The notes under the pieces were generated by a model. That model was not told the DNA's origin, ran no database searches, and was given only the letters and a program-made list of their open reading frames with translations. Positions 53,664 to 63,083 of a stretch of 64,000 nucleotides of DNA are shown piece after piece. The stretch is from Halomonas halodenitrificans DSM 735 (GTDB taxonomy: Bacteria; Pseudomonadota; Gammaproteobacteria; Pseudomonadales; Halomonadaceae): the NCBI RefSeq assembly GCF_000620045.1, contig NZ_KK211060.1, positions 32,987-96,986 of the forward strand, given 5' to 3'. The position numbers were made by a program, and so were the translations under genes. Each line of letters opens with the position of its first letter. Position 1 is the first letter of the stretch.

Positions 53664-54560
53664 ATGCCCGATTCACTGGAACGCAGCCCGCTGCGCGCCG
53701 ACCTGCTGCTGCTCACCGTCACCCTGCTCGCCGGCGCCGGCTGGATCTTCTCCAAGGAGGCCCTCGGCGGCCTGCCGCCGCTGTTGTTCATGGGCACGCG
53801 CTTTTTGCTCGCCGGACTGATCCTGGCACTGTTTGCCTGGCCCGCCCTGCGCCAGCTGAGTCGACGCGACCTGGCCGCTGGCGCCGGCGTAGGCCTGTTG
53901 TTCAGTGCGGCACTGGGCTTCTGGGTCATGGGGCTCTACCACTCCCGCCACCTTGGCGAGAGCGCCTTTATCAACAGCCTGGGCATCCTGCTGGTACCGG
54001 TCATGGCCCGCCTGCTGTTCGGCGACCGCCCGCCGCGCACCACCTGGATCGCGCTGCCCGTCGCATTGGTCGGCTTCGCCCTGCTGTCTCTCAATGCCGG
54101 CCTGCGCCTGGAGCCCAGCCAGTGGCTGATCGCTACCTCGGCGCTGCTCTTCTCGCTGCAGATCAATGCCAACACCCGGGTGGTACGCCACCTCCCCGCC
54201 CTGCCGCTCTCCGCCATCCAGCTTACCGTGGTGGGCATTCTGCTCAGCCTGGCCTCGGCGCTGATCGAGCCCTGGCCGGAACGGGTCGGCGGCGACATAC
54301 TCGGTTGGCTGGCGGCCAGCATACTGCTCTCCAGCACCCTGCGCTTCTTCCTGCAGATCCACGCCCAGGGCCTCACCACCCCGAGCCATGCCGCCGTCAT
54401 TCTGATGCTCGAAGCGGTCTGGACGGCACTGCTGGCCGCCGTCTGGTACGGCGAGACCATGACACTGCTGCAGCTGGCCGGCTGCTCGTTGATCTTCACC
54501 GCCCTGCTGATCAACCGCTGGTACTGGGTCCGCCAACTGATACTGCGCTTCGCCGGATAG
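53664..54560 (+). CDS. EamA/DMT family transporter
   Basis: A 298-residue protein with ten predicted helices in two EamA repeats (first with GAGWIFSKEALGGLPPLLFMGTRFLLAGLIL, second with FSLQINANTRVVRHLPALPLSAIQL). Members export amino acids or other metabolites; the substrate is not known here. I use ATG 53664; GTG 53661 is one codon earlier. Confidence 0.85.
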   Translation: MPDSLERSPLRADLLLLTVTLLAGAGWIFSKEALGGLPPLLFMGTRFLLAGLILALFAWPALRQLSRRDLAAGAGVGLLFSAALGFWVMGLYHSRHLGESAFINSLGILLVPVMARLLFGDRPPRTTWIALPVALVGFALLSLNAGLRLEPSQWLIATSALLFSLQINANTRVVRHLPALPLSAIQLTVVGILLSLASALIEPWPERVGGDILGWLAASILLSSTLRFFLQIHAQGLTTPSHAAVILMLEAVWTALLAAVWYGETMTLLQLAGCSLIFTALLINRWYWVRQLILRFAG

Positions 54561-54624
54561 CGCGAGCTCGCCAGGCAGCTAGAAAATCCCGTATCATGCG
54601 GCCAGTTTCCACGGGGGAGAGAGA

Positions 54625-55050
54625 ATGCCCAAGGTTCGCCACTACGCCGATCTGGCCGCTACCCTGGCCGGCCTGATGTGGCTGGTCGTGTACTGGTCCA
54701 TCAGCCTGTCGGCCCAGCTGGGCAATCTACAGCCGACCATGGCGGCCCTGCTGCTGCTGGGCACCACCGTACTGGTCACCTTTGTGCACCGGCCAACCCG
54801 GGTGCTGCTGCGCCGCTACCACGTCAGGAAGCGGCGCACCGAGATGTGGATGCACATCCTGGCACTGCCGCTGTTTCTCGCCTTCCTGCTCGGCATTACC
54901 TTCGAGATGATCGTCACCCCCCTCAACGGGGTTCAGAAGCTGCTGCTGTTCAATGTGATGGCCACCGCCGGCTGGCTGGTCTTCATCATCACCCTGGGGG
55001 TCAAGCTCGCCACCCACCAGATCAAGCAGCGCCGCAAGGCCCAGCACTAG
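54625..55050 (+). CDS. Small four-helix membrane protein
   Basis: 141 residues, four predicted membrane helices (about 8-28, 38-55, 76-96, 104-126) with basic loops (HRPTRVLLRRYHVRKRRTE). I do not recognise the family. It has its own ATG behind GGGGGAGAGAGA and no operon partner: the DMT gene ends 65 bases before and the next gene is convergent. Confidence 0.65.
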   Translation: MPKVRHYADLAATLAGLMWLVVYWSISLSAQLGNLQPTMAALLLLGTTVLVTFVHRPTRVLLRRYHVRKRRTEMWMHILALPLFLAFLLGITFEMIVTPLNGVQKLLLFNVMATAGWLVFIITLGVKLATHQIKQRRKAQH

Positions 55051-55074
55051 CCCCGGAGAGGGCCCCCGCTTCGA

Positions 55075-56319
55075 TCAGAAGCGCGTGGCGCTGAATGGTG
55101 CCATGTCCACCTCCGGGGTCTCGCCGGCCATCATCTGGCTCAGCAACAGCCCGGTCACCGGCCCCAGCGTAAAGCCCTGGTGGCCATGACCGATGGCCAG
55201 CCACATTCCGTCCTGCCCCGGAGCCGGCCCGATGATCGGCTTCATGTCCGGCAGGCAGGGGCGCGCCCCCTTCCAGGCTTCGGGGTCGCGGCGCTCTCCC
55301 AGCGGATAGATCTTGCCGGCCGCCCGCTCCGCCGCCTTGAGCTGCTTGAACTTCGGGGGGGCGTCCAGGCCGGCAAGCTCGGCACCGGTGGTCAGGCGGA
55401 TCCCCGCCCGCATCGGCTCGAGCAGGAAGCCGGTTTCGGCATCCATGATCCAGTGGTTGAGGTGGGCATTCTCATCGGCACTGGCGTAGTGCATGTGATA
55501 GCCGCGCTTGACGAACAGCGGTAACGAGATCCCCTGGCGCGAGAGCAGCTTATCGCTCCAGGGCCCCAGCGCCACGACCAGCTGGTCGGCCTCCAGGGAC
55601 TCGCGGTCGGTCGTCACCTTCCATCCCTTGCCGCTCTTCTCGACTTCCTGGACTTCGGCCTTCAGGAAGCGACCGCCCTGCTGCTGAAAATTCTCGGCAT
55701 AGGCCTGCACCAGCGCGCCGGGGTCGGCCACGGTCCAGGGCTGGGTCCAGTGGATGGCACCCTCAAGCCCCTTCTTGAGATGAGGTTCCTTGGCATAGAG
55801 GCCGGCGGCATCGAGCACCTCGAATTCGACCCCGTATCGATCATGGTTCTCGTGGGCCTCGGTGATACGCTCATCGAAGGCCTTCCGGGTGTGATAGAGC
55901 TCCAGCCAGCCGTCGCGGCGCACCAGGTGATCGGCGCCGGCGGCCTCGATCATCGGGGCATGGGTATCCAGGCAGCGCATGATCAGCGAGGCATACTGCG
56001 GCACGATCTTCGCATAACGGGACTTGCCGGAGTTGATCCAGTACTGGAGCAGCGGGCTTGCCGCGCTGAACATGCCCCCCGGACGATAGCGAATGTCGAC
56101 CTCACGGTTGGGAATCACGCGCAGCAGCGTGCCGAGATCCCGGGGAAAGGCATAGGGACGCACCGACTCACGCTGGATGATGCCGGCATTGCCGAAGGAG
56201 GTCTCGCGGCCGGGCTCACGGCGATCCACCAGCGTCACCGAATGCCCCTGGCGAACCAGATGCCAGGCCACCGATACGCCGACCATGCCGGCCCCCAGAA
56301 CCACGATTTCACGAGACAT
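55075..56319 (-). CDS. D-amino-acid dehydrogenase-like FAD oxidoreductase (DadA family)
   Basis: A 414-residue DAO-fold flavoprotein. The dinucleotide motif is VVLGAGMVGVSVAWHLVRQGHSVTLVDRRE, and the C-terminal FAD contact is PIIGPAPGQDGMWLAIGHGHQGFTLGPVTGLLL. It fits DadA-like enzymes that oxidise D-amino acids at the membrane. Start ATG 56319; the longer reading has no ribosome site. No alanine racemase (dadX) lies next to it, so it may be a paralogue with other substrates. Confidence 0.82.
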   Translation of the reverse strand: MSREIVVLGAGMVGVSVAWHLVRQGHSVTLVDRREPGRETSFGNAGIIQRESVRPYAFPRDLGTLLRVIPNREVDIRYRPGGMFSAASPLLQYWINSGKSRYAKIVPQYASLIMRCLDTHAPMIEAAGADHLVRRDGWLELYHTRKAFDERITEAHENHDRYGVEFEVLDAAGLYAKEPHLKKGLEGAIHWTQPWTVADPGALVQAYAENFQQQGGRFLKAEVQEVEKSGKGWKVTTDRESLEADQLVVALGPWSDKLLSRQGISLPLFVKRGYHMHYASADENAHLNHWIMDAETGFLLEPMRAGIRLTTGAELAGLDAPPKFKQLKAAERAAGKIYPLGERRDPEAWKGARPCLPDMKPIIGPAPGQDGMWLAIGHGHQGFTLGPVTGLLLSQMMAGETPEVDMAPFSATRF

Positions 56320-56592
56320 CACCCACACCTCCCAGGAAAGAACGCAGGCCTCGCCACACGACGAGGCCTGCCACAACGATAGTCGCTCAAGCGCCGCCGG
56401 GTCGAATATCGCCCCGGCGGTCCATTACCAGAGGCATCATAACGCCTCGCGGTCAGATAATGATGCCAAAAGAGCGCATTTTGGCATGGGTTATTCCTTA
56501 TTTAACACCCGGAATCAGGGTAATATTCCAACCAGGGACCGTTTTCTAGAACAGACATCAAGCGTGGCGCACCCCGTAAAAAAACCAAGGCC

Positions 56593-57048
56593 CTATAGCT
56601 GCTTTTGAGCCTTCAGCTTGGCGCGAATAAAGTCGGCGTGGCTGACGTAGAGCAGATCGGCCAGCTGACGGATGCGATGCTCCTCAAGATGATGACGCTC
56701 GCCATCGGCCAGTGCCAGGGCCCACATCATGCGCACCAGCTCACACCGCCGATCATAGGCATAATGCTCCTTGATCAGGCTGACGAACTGGTAGTGGTCC
56801 ACGGCGGCGTCCACCTCCTGCTGGGCCAGGGTCATCAGCTCGTCGATGGCATCGTCACTCACGCTCAGGTGGCTGCGCAGCTGGCCACGCAGCGTGTTGA
56901 GCTCATCCGGGGTGACCGCATAATCGGCGCGCATCACCTCGCAGAGCAGCGCCGCCGCGGCGAGCTCCAGGCTCGGCGCCTGGCGCCCGCCCCCGCCGCC
57001 ACTCTCCTCGAGCATCTCCTGAAAGAACCGCTGAATATTGGCTAGCAC
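56593..57048 (-). CDS. TerB-like protein
   Basis: A 151-residue helical protein with the TerB/DjlA-N layout: AAAALLCEVMRADYAVTPDELNTLRGQL, then HYAYDRRCELVRMMWALALADGERHHLEEHRIRQLADLL, containing the two acidic metal-binding patterns (ADGE, EEHRIRQLAD). TerB domains are linked to tellurite and stress responses, but single-domain copies like this are common and their role is unclear. It has a Gly-rich stretch at 17 to 21. Confidence 0.8.
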   Translation of the reverse strand: MLANIQRFFQEMLEESGGGGGRQAPSLELAAAALLCEVMRADYAVTPDELNTLRGQLRSHLSVSDDAIDELMTLAQQEVDAAVDHYQFVSLIKEHYAYDRRCELVRMMWALALADGERHHLEEHRIRQLADLLYVSHADFIRAKLKAQKQL

Positions 57049-57111
57049 ATGACACTCCTTCGATGGCTTTCTGGGTGAGACTCACTCGGCTCCGGCGGGT
57101 TCATCATCATT

Positions 57112-57145
57112 GGGGTCAGACCCCGTGGGGGTGGGGTCTGACCCC
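57112..57145. repeat. Pair of GGGGTC palindromes
   Basis: Two perfect copies between the TerB-like gene start region and the downstream end of the next reverse-strand gene. Confidence 0.85.
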
Positions 57146-57160
57146 AAGGGCTACCAAGGG

Positions 57161-57670
57161 CTAGTCTCGGCAGCGCCAGCGGGCCAGCAGGGCGAGCAGG
57201 GCCAGGCCGCCGAGTATCGCCGCCGCCCAGCCCAGCCCCGTGACCGCCTGGCCAAAGGAGGCCGGCACTTGTGCCGGGCGATGCTGCAGCCCGAACCCCA
57301 CCAGGCGCCCCAGAGCGTAAAGCATCAGGGCCAGGCTGGTGAGGGGAAGAAAGGTACGGCTCGCCGCCAGCCAGCGAGTCAGGGCCCAGGGTTCACTGGC
57401 GGACTTGGCCACCGGCTCGCGGGCGGGTGCCCGGCGCGGCGCCTCGGCCTTGGCGGCGGGTGCCTTGCTCGCAGGCTTCCTGGGCTGAGACTGCTTGGGC
57501 TGAGACTGCTTGGGCTGAGACTTGCGGGCGCGTGGCTTGACCTTCGTGGCACCCGAGGGGGAAGCGCCGCCCACCCAGCCCAGGGCCACTCGAACAAGAC
57601 GCCACAGCGCCCAGCCCAGGGTAAAGCTAACCGAGAGGGCGAGGCCGCCCATCACCAGCACATACGCCAT
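57161..57670 (-). CDS. Membrane protein with low-complexity basic linker
   Basis: 169 residues: one N-terminal helix (about 1-25), a Lys/Gln/Ser/Pro/Ala-rich linker with a QPKQS unit repeated (about 50-90), then two further helices. I do not recognise a family. ATG 57670 (MAYVLVMGG) is chosen as the first Met directly before the helix; an upstream in-frame Met adds a polar segment. Function unknown. Confidence 0.55.
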   Translation of the reverse strand: MAYVLVMGGLALSVSFTLGWALWRLVRVALGWVGGASPSGATKVKPRARKSQPKQSQPKQSQPRKPASKAPAAKAEAPRRAPAREPVAKSASEPWALTRWLAASRTFLPLTSLALMLYALGRLVGFGLQHRPAQVPASFGQAVTGLGWAAAILGGLALLALLARWRCRD

Positions 57671-57846
57671 TGGCGATCCTTGTCGATTCACGAACCGGAT
57701 ATTGTGCCACAAGGCACGCCATGACTATCGCCGTTTGCGCCAGGTGATAGCGAAAGGCGCCGGGCCGCCTACCTCCTCGGGGAGATGGCCAAATCGGCGC
57801 ACCGGAGTAGAATTATCGAACACCATTCTCGCCAACGGAGGGCGTC

Positions 57847-58293
57847 ATGACCGCGATCCTGCTGCTCCTGCATCTGCTGGGTGCCACCATCTGGACCGGC
57901 GGCCATCTGGTGCTCGCCGTCACCATCCTGCCCCGCGTGCTCAAGGACCGCGACGTCGCGTCCCTGCACTGGTTCGAGCAGGGCTACGAGCGGCTCGGCA
58001 TGCCCGCGCTGCTGGTGCAGATCATCACCGGGCTGTGGCTGGCCTGGCAGAAGCTGCCCTCGCTTGCGCTCTGGTTCGACCCAGGCGCCGGGCCCATCGC
58101 CGAGCTTGTTCGCCTCAAGCTGATGCTGTTGCTGCTGACCATCCTGGTGGCCGCCCACGCCCGCTTTCGGGTCATTCCCCGACTCTCTCCCGCCACCCTG
58201 CCGCTGATGGGCTGGCATATCGTCGCGATGACGCTGATCTCGGTGGCCTTCGTGGCCACCGGGCTATCGTTTCGGGTCAGCTGGGGGATCTAG
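57847..58293 (+). CDS. CopD-like membrane protein
   Basis: 148 residues with four helices: LLLLHLLGATIWTGGHLVLAVTILP, LVQIITGLWLAW, LKLMLLLLTILVAAHARF and GWHIVAMTLISVAFVATGLSF. The conserved His, Trp and Gly positions resemble the CopD/YcnJ copper-resistance membrane domain. Copper transport is possible, not shown. Its last 30 bases overlap the 3' end of the convergent protease gene. Confidence 0.7.
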   Translation: MTAILLLLHLLGATIWTGGHLVLAVTILPRVLKDRDVASLHWFEQGYERLGMPALLVQIITGLWLAWQKLPSLALWFDPGAGPIAELVRLKLMLLLLTILVAAHARFRVIPRLSPATLPLMGWHIVAMTLISVAFVATGLSFRVSWGI

Positions 58294-60663
58294 GCCCACG
58301 GCACCGCCGGCGGCCTTCACGATCGACTGGAATGCCGCCAGGCGTGCCTGAACCCGGCCGTTGAGGCTCTCGGCAGGGAAGTTACCCGCCGTGTCGGCCT
58401 CGCCCGGGACGTCGCCGGTCAGCAGCTCCAGCGCCTCATCCACGTGGTACACCGCATAGAGGCGGAACGCATCCGCGGCTATCGCCTCGCGTACCTCCCG
58501 TTTGAGCATCAGGTGCTCGACGTTGCTGGCCGGCAGGATCACCGCCTGGCCGGCGAGCGCCCCCCGATCACGACAGACATCGAAGAAGCCCTCGATCTTC
58601 TCGTTGACGCCGCCCACCGCCTGCACCTCGCCGTGCTGGTTGATGGAGCCTGTCACCGCAAACGACTGGTCGAGCCCCTCGCGCACGATGGCGGATACCA
58701 GCGCGCATACCTCGGCCACCGAGGCGCTGTCTCCGTCGATGCCGCCGTAGGACTGCTCGAAGGCGAGGCTCGCCGATAGCGAGAGCGTCGACTCCCGGGC
58801 ATAGCGACCGGCCAGGTAGCGCGACAGGATCATCACCGCCTTGGAGTGAATGCGACCACCCAGGCGGGCCTCGCGTTCGATATCCACCACCTGGCCGCTA
58901 CCGGGCCTCGCCGTGGCGGTAATCCGGGTCGGCTGACCGAAGGCAAAATCCCCCACGGCGAGCACCGACAGCCCATTCACCTGGCCCACCACGCGTCCTT
59001 CGGTGGCGATCATTACCGCCCCGCGATCGATCTGCTCATGGCTACGCTCACGGATGCGCCCGGCCCGCCACTGCTGCTGAGCCACCGCCTTTTCCACGTG
59101 CTCCCGGGTGATCCGCTCGGAAGCCGCCTCCTTCGCCCAGTGCCCCGCTTCCAGCAGCAGATCATGCAGGTCGCGATGGCGCGCCGTCAGCCGCTGCTGG
59201 TCATCGGCCAGCCGGCCGGCACGCTCGATGGTCGCCGCCACGCCGCTGCGATCCAGGGGCGCCAGCGCGGCCTCCCGGGCCAGCGTGGCGATCACCCGCG
59301 CATAGAAGGCCAGGCTCTCCGCGTTGCGCTCGAGCGTATCTTCGAGGTCCACCTGCACCTTGAACAGTTCCAGAAACGCCGGGTCATGTTCGCAGAGCAG
59401 GTAGTAGAAGTGCCGTGCGCCGAGCAGCACGATCTTGACGTCCAGTGGAATCGGCTGGGGCTCCAGGCTGACGGTACTCATCATCCCGTAGGCCTGCTCC
59501 AGCGATTCGGTGCGGATCTCGCCGGCATGCAGCACTCGCTTGAGACTTTCCCAGGCGCCCGGCTGGGCCAGCAGGCCACGAATATCCAGGACCAGGTAGC
59601 CGCCGTTGGCACGATGCAGCGCCCCGGCGCGAATCAGCGAGAAATCGGTCAGCAGGGTGCCGTTGTGCACATGGTGCTCGATGCGCCCCACCAGATGCTG
59701 GTGACCCGGCAGGTCCTGGTAGATCACCGGCGCCCCATCGGTATCGGCATTGTCCACCAGCAGGTTGATAAAGAAGCGGCTGAAGATCGCCTCCGGCGGG
59801 ACCTCGGGTTCATCGGCCAGAAACGCCTCCGCGTGCTGCAGGAGCGTCTCGCGAATCGCCGCCAGATGGGCCATCACCCCCGGCTGCTGCCGATAGCGCT
59901 CCTCGAGCTCCTCCAGGGGGGAATCAATGGCCGTCTGCAGTACCTCTTCATTGAGTCGCTGGACCTGCTCGCGCAGCTCCTTGGCGAGCTTGGGCATGCG
60001 GCGGATCGTCTGGGTAAGCTTGCGCCGCAGGATCTCCAGCGTGCGCTCGAGGCGCTCACGCTCTTCCCTGGGCAGCGTCTCGTAGTCTTCCGACGGGATC
60101 ACCGTGTCGCTATCGCCGTCGGCGGGGGCGAAGGTAAAGCCGTTGGGCGTGGACAGCAGCAGCACACCCTGTTCGCGGGCCTCGCGACGCACCTGCTCGA
60201 TGGCATCACGCTGACGCTCGCCCATCGCCTGCTTCATCTCCTGCAGGCGATTCTGATACTCGTCGCGCTCGAACACCGCCGGAATGGCACTGCGCAGCTC
60301 ATCCACCAGCGATTCGATATCCCGGCGCAGCCGACGCCCCTGCCCCGCCGCCAGGCTCAGGTAACGCGGCTTGGCGGGGTCCTCGACGTTGTAGAGGTAA
60401 CACCAGTCCTGTGGCGTCGGCTCCTGACTCGAACGCTCCGTGAGATAACGCTCCACCAGGCGATGCTTGCCGTGTCCCGGTTGGCCGAGCACAAAGAGAT
60501 TGAAGCCGTCTCTGCGAATGGCCGTGCCGAAGGCCAGCGCCTCCCGTGCCCGCCGATGCCCCCTGAGCAGGTCCAGGGACTCGAGTTCGCGGGAGTCCTC
60601 GAAGGGCAACGCCTCCTCCGGACATGCCTGAAACACCTGTGCAACGCCAAGCGGCTCGACCAT
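58264..60663 (-). CDS. Lon-related ATP-dependent protease (COG1067/YcbZ type)
   Basis: A 799-residue protein, longer than E. coli YcbZ (586). The N-terminal AAA+ region has the P-loop LGQPGHGKHRLVERYL, in which His replaces the usual Ser/Thr after Lys. A long coiled region (about 130-260) follows. The C-terminal Lon protease domain has catalytic Ser in GIDGDSASVAEV and Lys in VNEKIEGFF, so the dyad is intact. It is soluble, with no membrane insertion seen. Substrates are unknown. It overlaps the CopD-like gene by 30 bases at the 3' ends. Confidence 0.88.
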   Translation of the reverse strand: MVEPLGVAQVFQACPEEALPFEDSRELESLDLLRGHRRAREALAFGTAIRRDGFNLFVLGQPGHGKHRLVERYLTERSSQEPTPQDWCYLYNVEDPAKPRYLSLAAGQGRRLRRDIESLVDELRSAIPAVFERDEYQNRLQEMKQAMGERQRDAIEQVRREAREQGVLLLSTPNGFTFAPADGDSDTVIPSEDYETLPREERERLERTLEILRRKLTQTIRRMPKLAKELREQVQRLNEEVLQTAIDSPLEELEERYRQQPGVMAHLAAIRETLLQHAEAFLADEPEVPPEAIFSRFFINLLVDNADTDGAPVIYQDLPGHQHLVGRIEHHVHNGTLLTDFSLIRAGALHRANGGYLVLDIRGLLAQPGAWESLKRVLHAGEIRTESLEQAYGMMSTVSLEPQPIPLDVKIVLLGARHFYYLLCEHDPAFLELFKVQVDLEDTLERNAESLAFYARVIATLAREAALAPLDRSGVAATIERAGRLADDQQRLTARHRDLHDLLLEAGHWAKEAASERITREHVEKAVAQQQWRAGRIRERSHEQIDRGAVMIATEGRVVGQVNGLSVLAVGDFAFGQPTRITATARPGSGQVVDIEREARLGGRIHSKAVMILSRYLAGRYARESTLSLSASLAFEQSYGGIDGDSASVAEVCALVSAIVREGLDQSFAVTGSINQHGEVQAVGGVNEKIEGFFDVCRDRGALAGQAVILPASNVEHLMLKREVREAIAADAFRLYAVYHVDEALELLTGDVPGEADTAGNFPAESLNGRVQARLAAFQSIVKAAGGAVGLDPPADPKR

Positions 60664-60811
60664 ATGTCCCTCTTATCAAGGCCCGCGGTTGATATCTCTA
60701 CCATGCCGCAGGATGGCCTAACCTGCCAGGGCACGAGCCAGGAATGGTAGGCTATTCGGGCTAGAGTTTTCGAAACGGCTATCGCCGCTACCACGACCAA
60801 GGAGGCCCAGC

Positions 60812-61444
60812 ATGGCCCTGATCATCGGCCTGACCGGCGGGATCGCCTCGGGGAAGTCCACCGTGGCCCGGGCCTTCGCGGCGCTGGGTGCGCCCTGGGT
60901 CGACGCCGACGACGTCGCCCGCGAGGTGGTGATGCCCGGGGAGCCGGCCCTGGCCGAGATCGCCGAGCGCCATGGCGAGCGGGTGCTCAATGCCGATGGC
61001 ACCCTGGACCGCCGCGCCCTGCGCGACATCGTCTTCGCCGACGAGGCCGAGCGGCGCTGGCTGGAATCGGTCACCCATCCGCGCATCCGGGATCGCCTGG
61101 TCGAGCATCTGGCGCGCATCCAGGCCTCCGGCGCGCCCTATGGCCTGCTGGTCTCGCCGCTGCTGTTCGAGTCCGGGCAAAGTGCGATGGTCGACCGGGC
61201 ACTGGTGATCGACGTGCCCGAGGCCCTGCAGGTCGCACGCACCGCCGCCCGCGATACCGTGGATGAGGCCCAGGCCCGCGCCATCGTCGCCGCCCAGATG
61301 CCCCGCCACGAACGCCTGGCCCGCGCCGACGACGTGCTGGATAATGGCGGCAGCGAGGCCGCGATGCGCCGCCGGGTCGCCGAGCTCGACCGACAATATC
61401 GCGGCCTAACCCCTGGGGTCAGACCCCAAACGGACGGGGTCTGA
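60812..61444 (+). CDS. coaE: Dephospho-CoA kinase with repeat-derived tail
   Basis: A 210-residue kinase of the last CoA step: Walker [35 protein letters not shown] and PLLFESG...[13 protein letters not shown]. The last 12 codons ([12 protein letters not shown]) are read straight through a pair of GGGGTC palindromes, and the stop lies inside the second palindrome. The usual family end is close to [10 protein letters not shown], so the palindrome has probably replaced the original stop. It is followed by yacG, the standard partner. Confidence 0.94.
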   Translation: MALIIGLTGGIASGKSTVARAFAALGAPWVDADDVAREVVMPGEPALAEIAERHGERVLNADGTLDRRALRDIVFADEAERRWLESVTHPRIRDRLVEHLARIQASGAPYGLLVSPLLFESGQSAMVDRALVIDVPEALQVARTAARDTVDEAQARAIVAAQMPRHERLARADDVLDNGGSEAAMRRRVAELDRQYRGLTPGVRPQTDGV

Positions 61445-61448
61445 CCCC
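61415..61448. repeat. GGGGTC palindromes inside the coaE 3' end
   Basis: Two perfect palindromes. The first is fully inside the coaE reading frame, and the TGA of the second supplies the stop codon. Confidence 0.9.
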
Positions 61449-61476
61449 AATATCCACCAGATTTTTCCGGAGTCCC

Positions 61477-61704
61477 ATGAGCCAGTCACACCGCCCCCTG
61501 GAAGTCGCCTGCCCCCAGTGCTACAAGAAGGTCGAGTGGCGCGAGGACCATCCCTACCGTCCCTTCTGCAGCAAGCGCTGCCGGCTGATCGATCTCGGCG
61601 CCTGGGCCGACGGCACCCACCGCATCGCCGGTGAGCCGGCCATGGACGAGACCGACATCGACGAGATGGTCATGCGGGCCGAACGCGGCCTCCAGGACGA
61701 ATGA
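61477..61704 (+). CDS. yacG: DNA gyrase inhibitor YacG (zinc protein)
   Basis: A 75-residue protein with the four-Cys zinc site CPQCYK...FCSKRC and the [18 protein letters not shown] segment. In E. coli YacG binds GyrB and inhibits gyrase. The stop overlaps the next start (ATGA), so it is coupled to the Tus-like gene, an interesting pairing of two proteins that touch chromosome topology and replication ending. Confidence 0.93.
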   Translation: MSQSHRPLEVACPQCYKKVEWREDHPYRPFCSKRCRLIDLGAWADGTHRIAGEPAMDETDIDEMVMRAERGLQDE

Positions 61705-62594
61705 CCACGCCGCACGCCCAGCGTCCCGAGTATCGGCTGCTGGCCGAGCTGGAAGCCGCCTTCGATGCCCTGATCGAGGCCACCGCCGCCGTGGCCGAGG
61801 CCTATGCCCGCGCCCCGGGCCCCTGCTGGATCTTCGGCGAGCCCGAGCCGGTGGATCAGGCGCGGGCCGAGGCATGGCTGCGCCATGCGCTCCAGGATGT
61901 CTGGTATCAGGATGGCCAGGATGGCCGGGCCACCCGCGCCTATATCGGCCTGGTGGCGGCCAGTGACGCGGTGATGGAGGCCGTGGCGGCGGCCAATACG
62001 GCCAAGGCGGCGTTCGCCGCCCTGACCGCCAGGATTCGCGACCAGGCCCCGGCGCTGATCCCCGAGGCCAAGGCGGTGCTGCCCTTCCGCCACCCGGCCC
62101 TGCACGACCACCTGCGCGGCGAGGGCCTGGCGAGGGTGCACCTCAAGCAATGCTGGCGCGCCATTCCGACCAGCGAGGCCCCGCTGGCGCGGGCGCGCCT
62201 GGCCTGGTACTCGAGCGGCCGGTCGATCAAGAAGTTGACGGTGCAGGAGGCCGAGCAGAAGCTGCTGGCCCTGGACAGCGAGGCGGCGCATATCCGCATT
62301 CAGCTGCGCAAGCTCGCCGGCCTGCCCGGCGGCGAGCCCCTGGCCCAGGTGCAGCGTCAGGCGCCGCTGATGCGCGCCAACCTCTTCTATCGGGAACCGC
62401 TGGAAGACGGGCGCACCCGCCGCGCCATGAACGTCGCCCTGCCGCTGTTCATCCCCACGCCCGACGGCCGGCTACCCGACCACAACCTGCCGCCGCTGCA
62501 GCCGCCCGAGACGCGCACCCGTGCCCGTCGGCGGGACGAAAGACTCGAGGAAGCGCCCTTCCTGCCCAGCCTGAGGGTCTATCGCTATCGGTAG
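61701..62594 (+). CDS. Tus-like DNA replication terminus site-binding protein
   Basis: 297 residues. The layout parallels E. coli Tus (309): an N-terminal helical part (residues 1 to about 120, with an [20 protein letters not shown] segment), a middle [22 protein letters not shown] that matches Tus [20 protein letters not shown] in position and chemistry, basic strands, and a C-terminal [11 protein letters not shown] like Tus IIPRLHLYVAD. Tus binds Ter sites and blocks the replicative helicase from one side. I see no E. coli-type Ter site in the window. The identification rests on motif comparison from memory. Confidence 0.7.
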   Translation: MTTPHAQRPEYRLLAELEAAFDALIEATAAVAEAYARAPGPCWIFGEPEPVDQARAEAWLRHALQDVWYQDGQDGRATRAYIGLVAASDAVMEAVAAANTAKAAFAALTARIRDQAPALIPEAKAVLPFRHPALHDHLRGEGLARVHLKQCWRAIPTSEAPLARARLAWYSSGRSIKKLTVQEAEQKLLALDSEAAHIRIQLRKLAGLPGGEPLAQVQRQAPLMRANLFYREPLEDGRTRRAMNVALPLFIPTPDGRLPDHNLPPLQPPETRTRARRRDERLEEAPFLPSLRVYRYR

Positions 62595-62621
62595 GGGCGC
62601 AAGCCTCGACGCGCCGGATGT

Positions 62622-63032
62622 TCACAACCGCTGCTCCACCCGCTCCAGGATCTGGCGGCTCACTCGGTTGACCAGCGGCGTGGCGGCCTTGTTGACGGCC
62701 TTCTCCAGCAGCTTGCTGCCCAGCCGATAGGTCAGGGTGAGGCTGACCTCGGTGCCGGCGTCCACCGGGCGCAGGTGGTAGCGGCCCTGATTCTCCACGC
62801 CGTCCAGCGATTCCCAGGCCAGGGCCTCGGGGGCTTGTCGCTCGGTGATCGCCACATCGAAGTGCCAGTCGCGTCCCACCGCATGGACGTGCCAGCGGAA
62901 GCGCTCATCTCCCAGCGACTCGATGCTGTGGATCAGGTCGGAGTAGTCGGCAAAGTCCTCCACCCGCTCCAGCAGGGCGAAGACCCGTTCCGGCGACGCG
63001 GCGAGAATCGCGCTGTGTTCGATGGTGGCCAT
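62622..63032 (-). CDS. SRPBCC family protein
   Basis: 136 residues with a START/polyketide-cyclase-like fold: HSAILAASPERVFALLERVEDFADYSDLI at the start, and a C-terminal helix (KLLEKAVNKAATPLVNRVSRQILERVEQRL). It probably binds a hydrophobic ligand. No catalytic residues can be assigned. It is transcribed after the beta-CASP gene in the opposite part of the cluster, with its own ATG behind GGGAGC. Confidence 0.78.
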   Translation of the reverse strand: MATIEHSAILAASPERVFALLERVEDFADYSDLIHSIESLGDERFRWHVHAVGRDWHFDVAITERQAPEALAWESLDGVENQGRYHLRPVDAGTEVSLTLTYRLGSKLLEKAVNKAATPLVNRVSRQILERVEQRL

Positions 63033-63083
63033 GGCTTGCTCCCTGCAACACGGTTCACGAAGGCCTCGATTATCGCAGCTACC

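Noticed and set aside
58846..60750. A 634-residue open frame opposite the Lon-related protease
   Set aside because: Antisense of a clear AAA+ protease; no motif or ribosome site.
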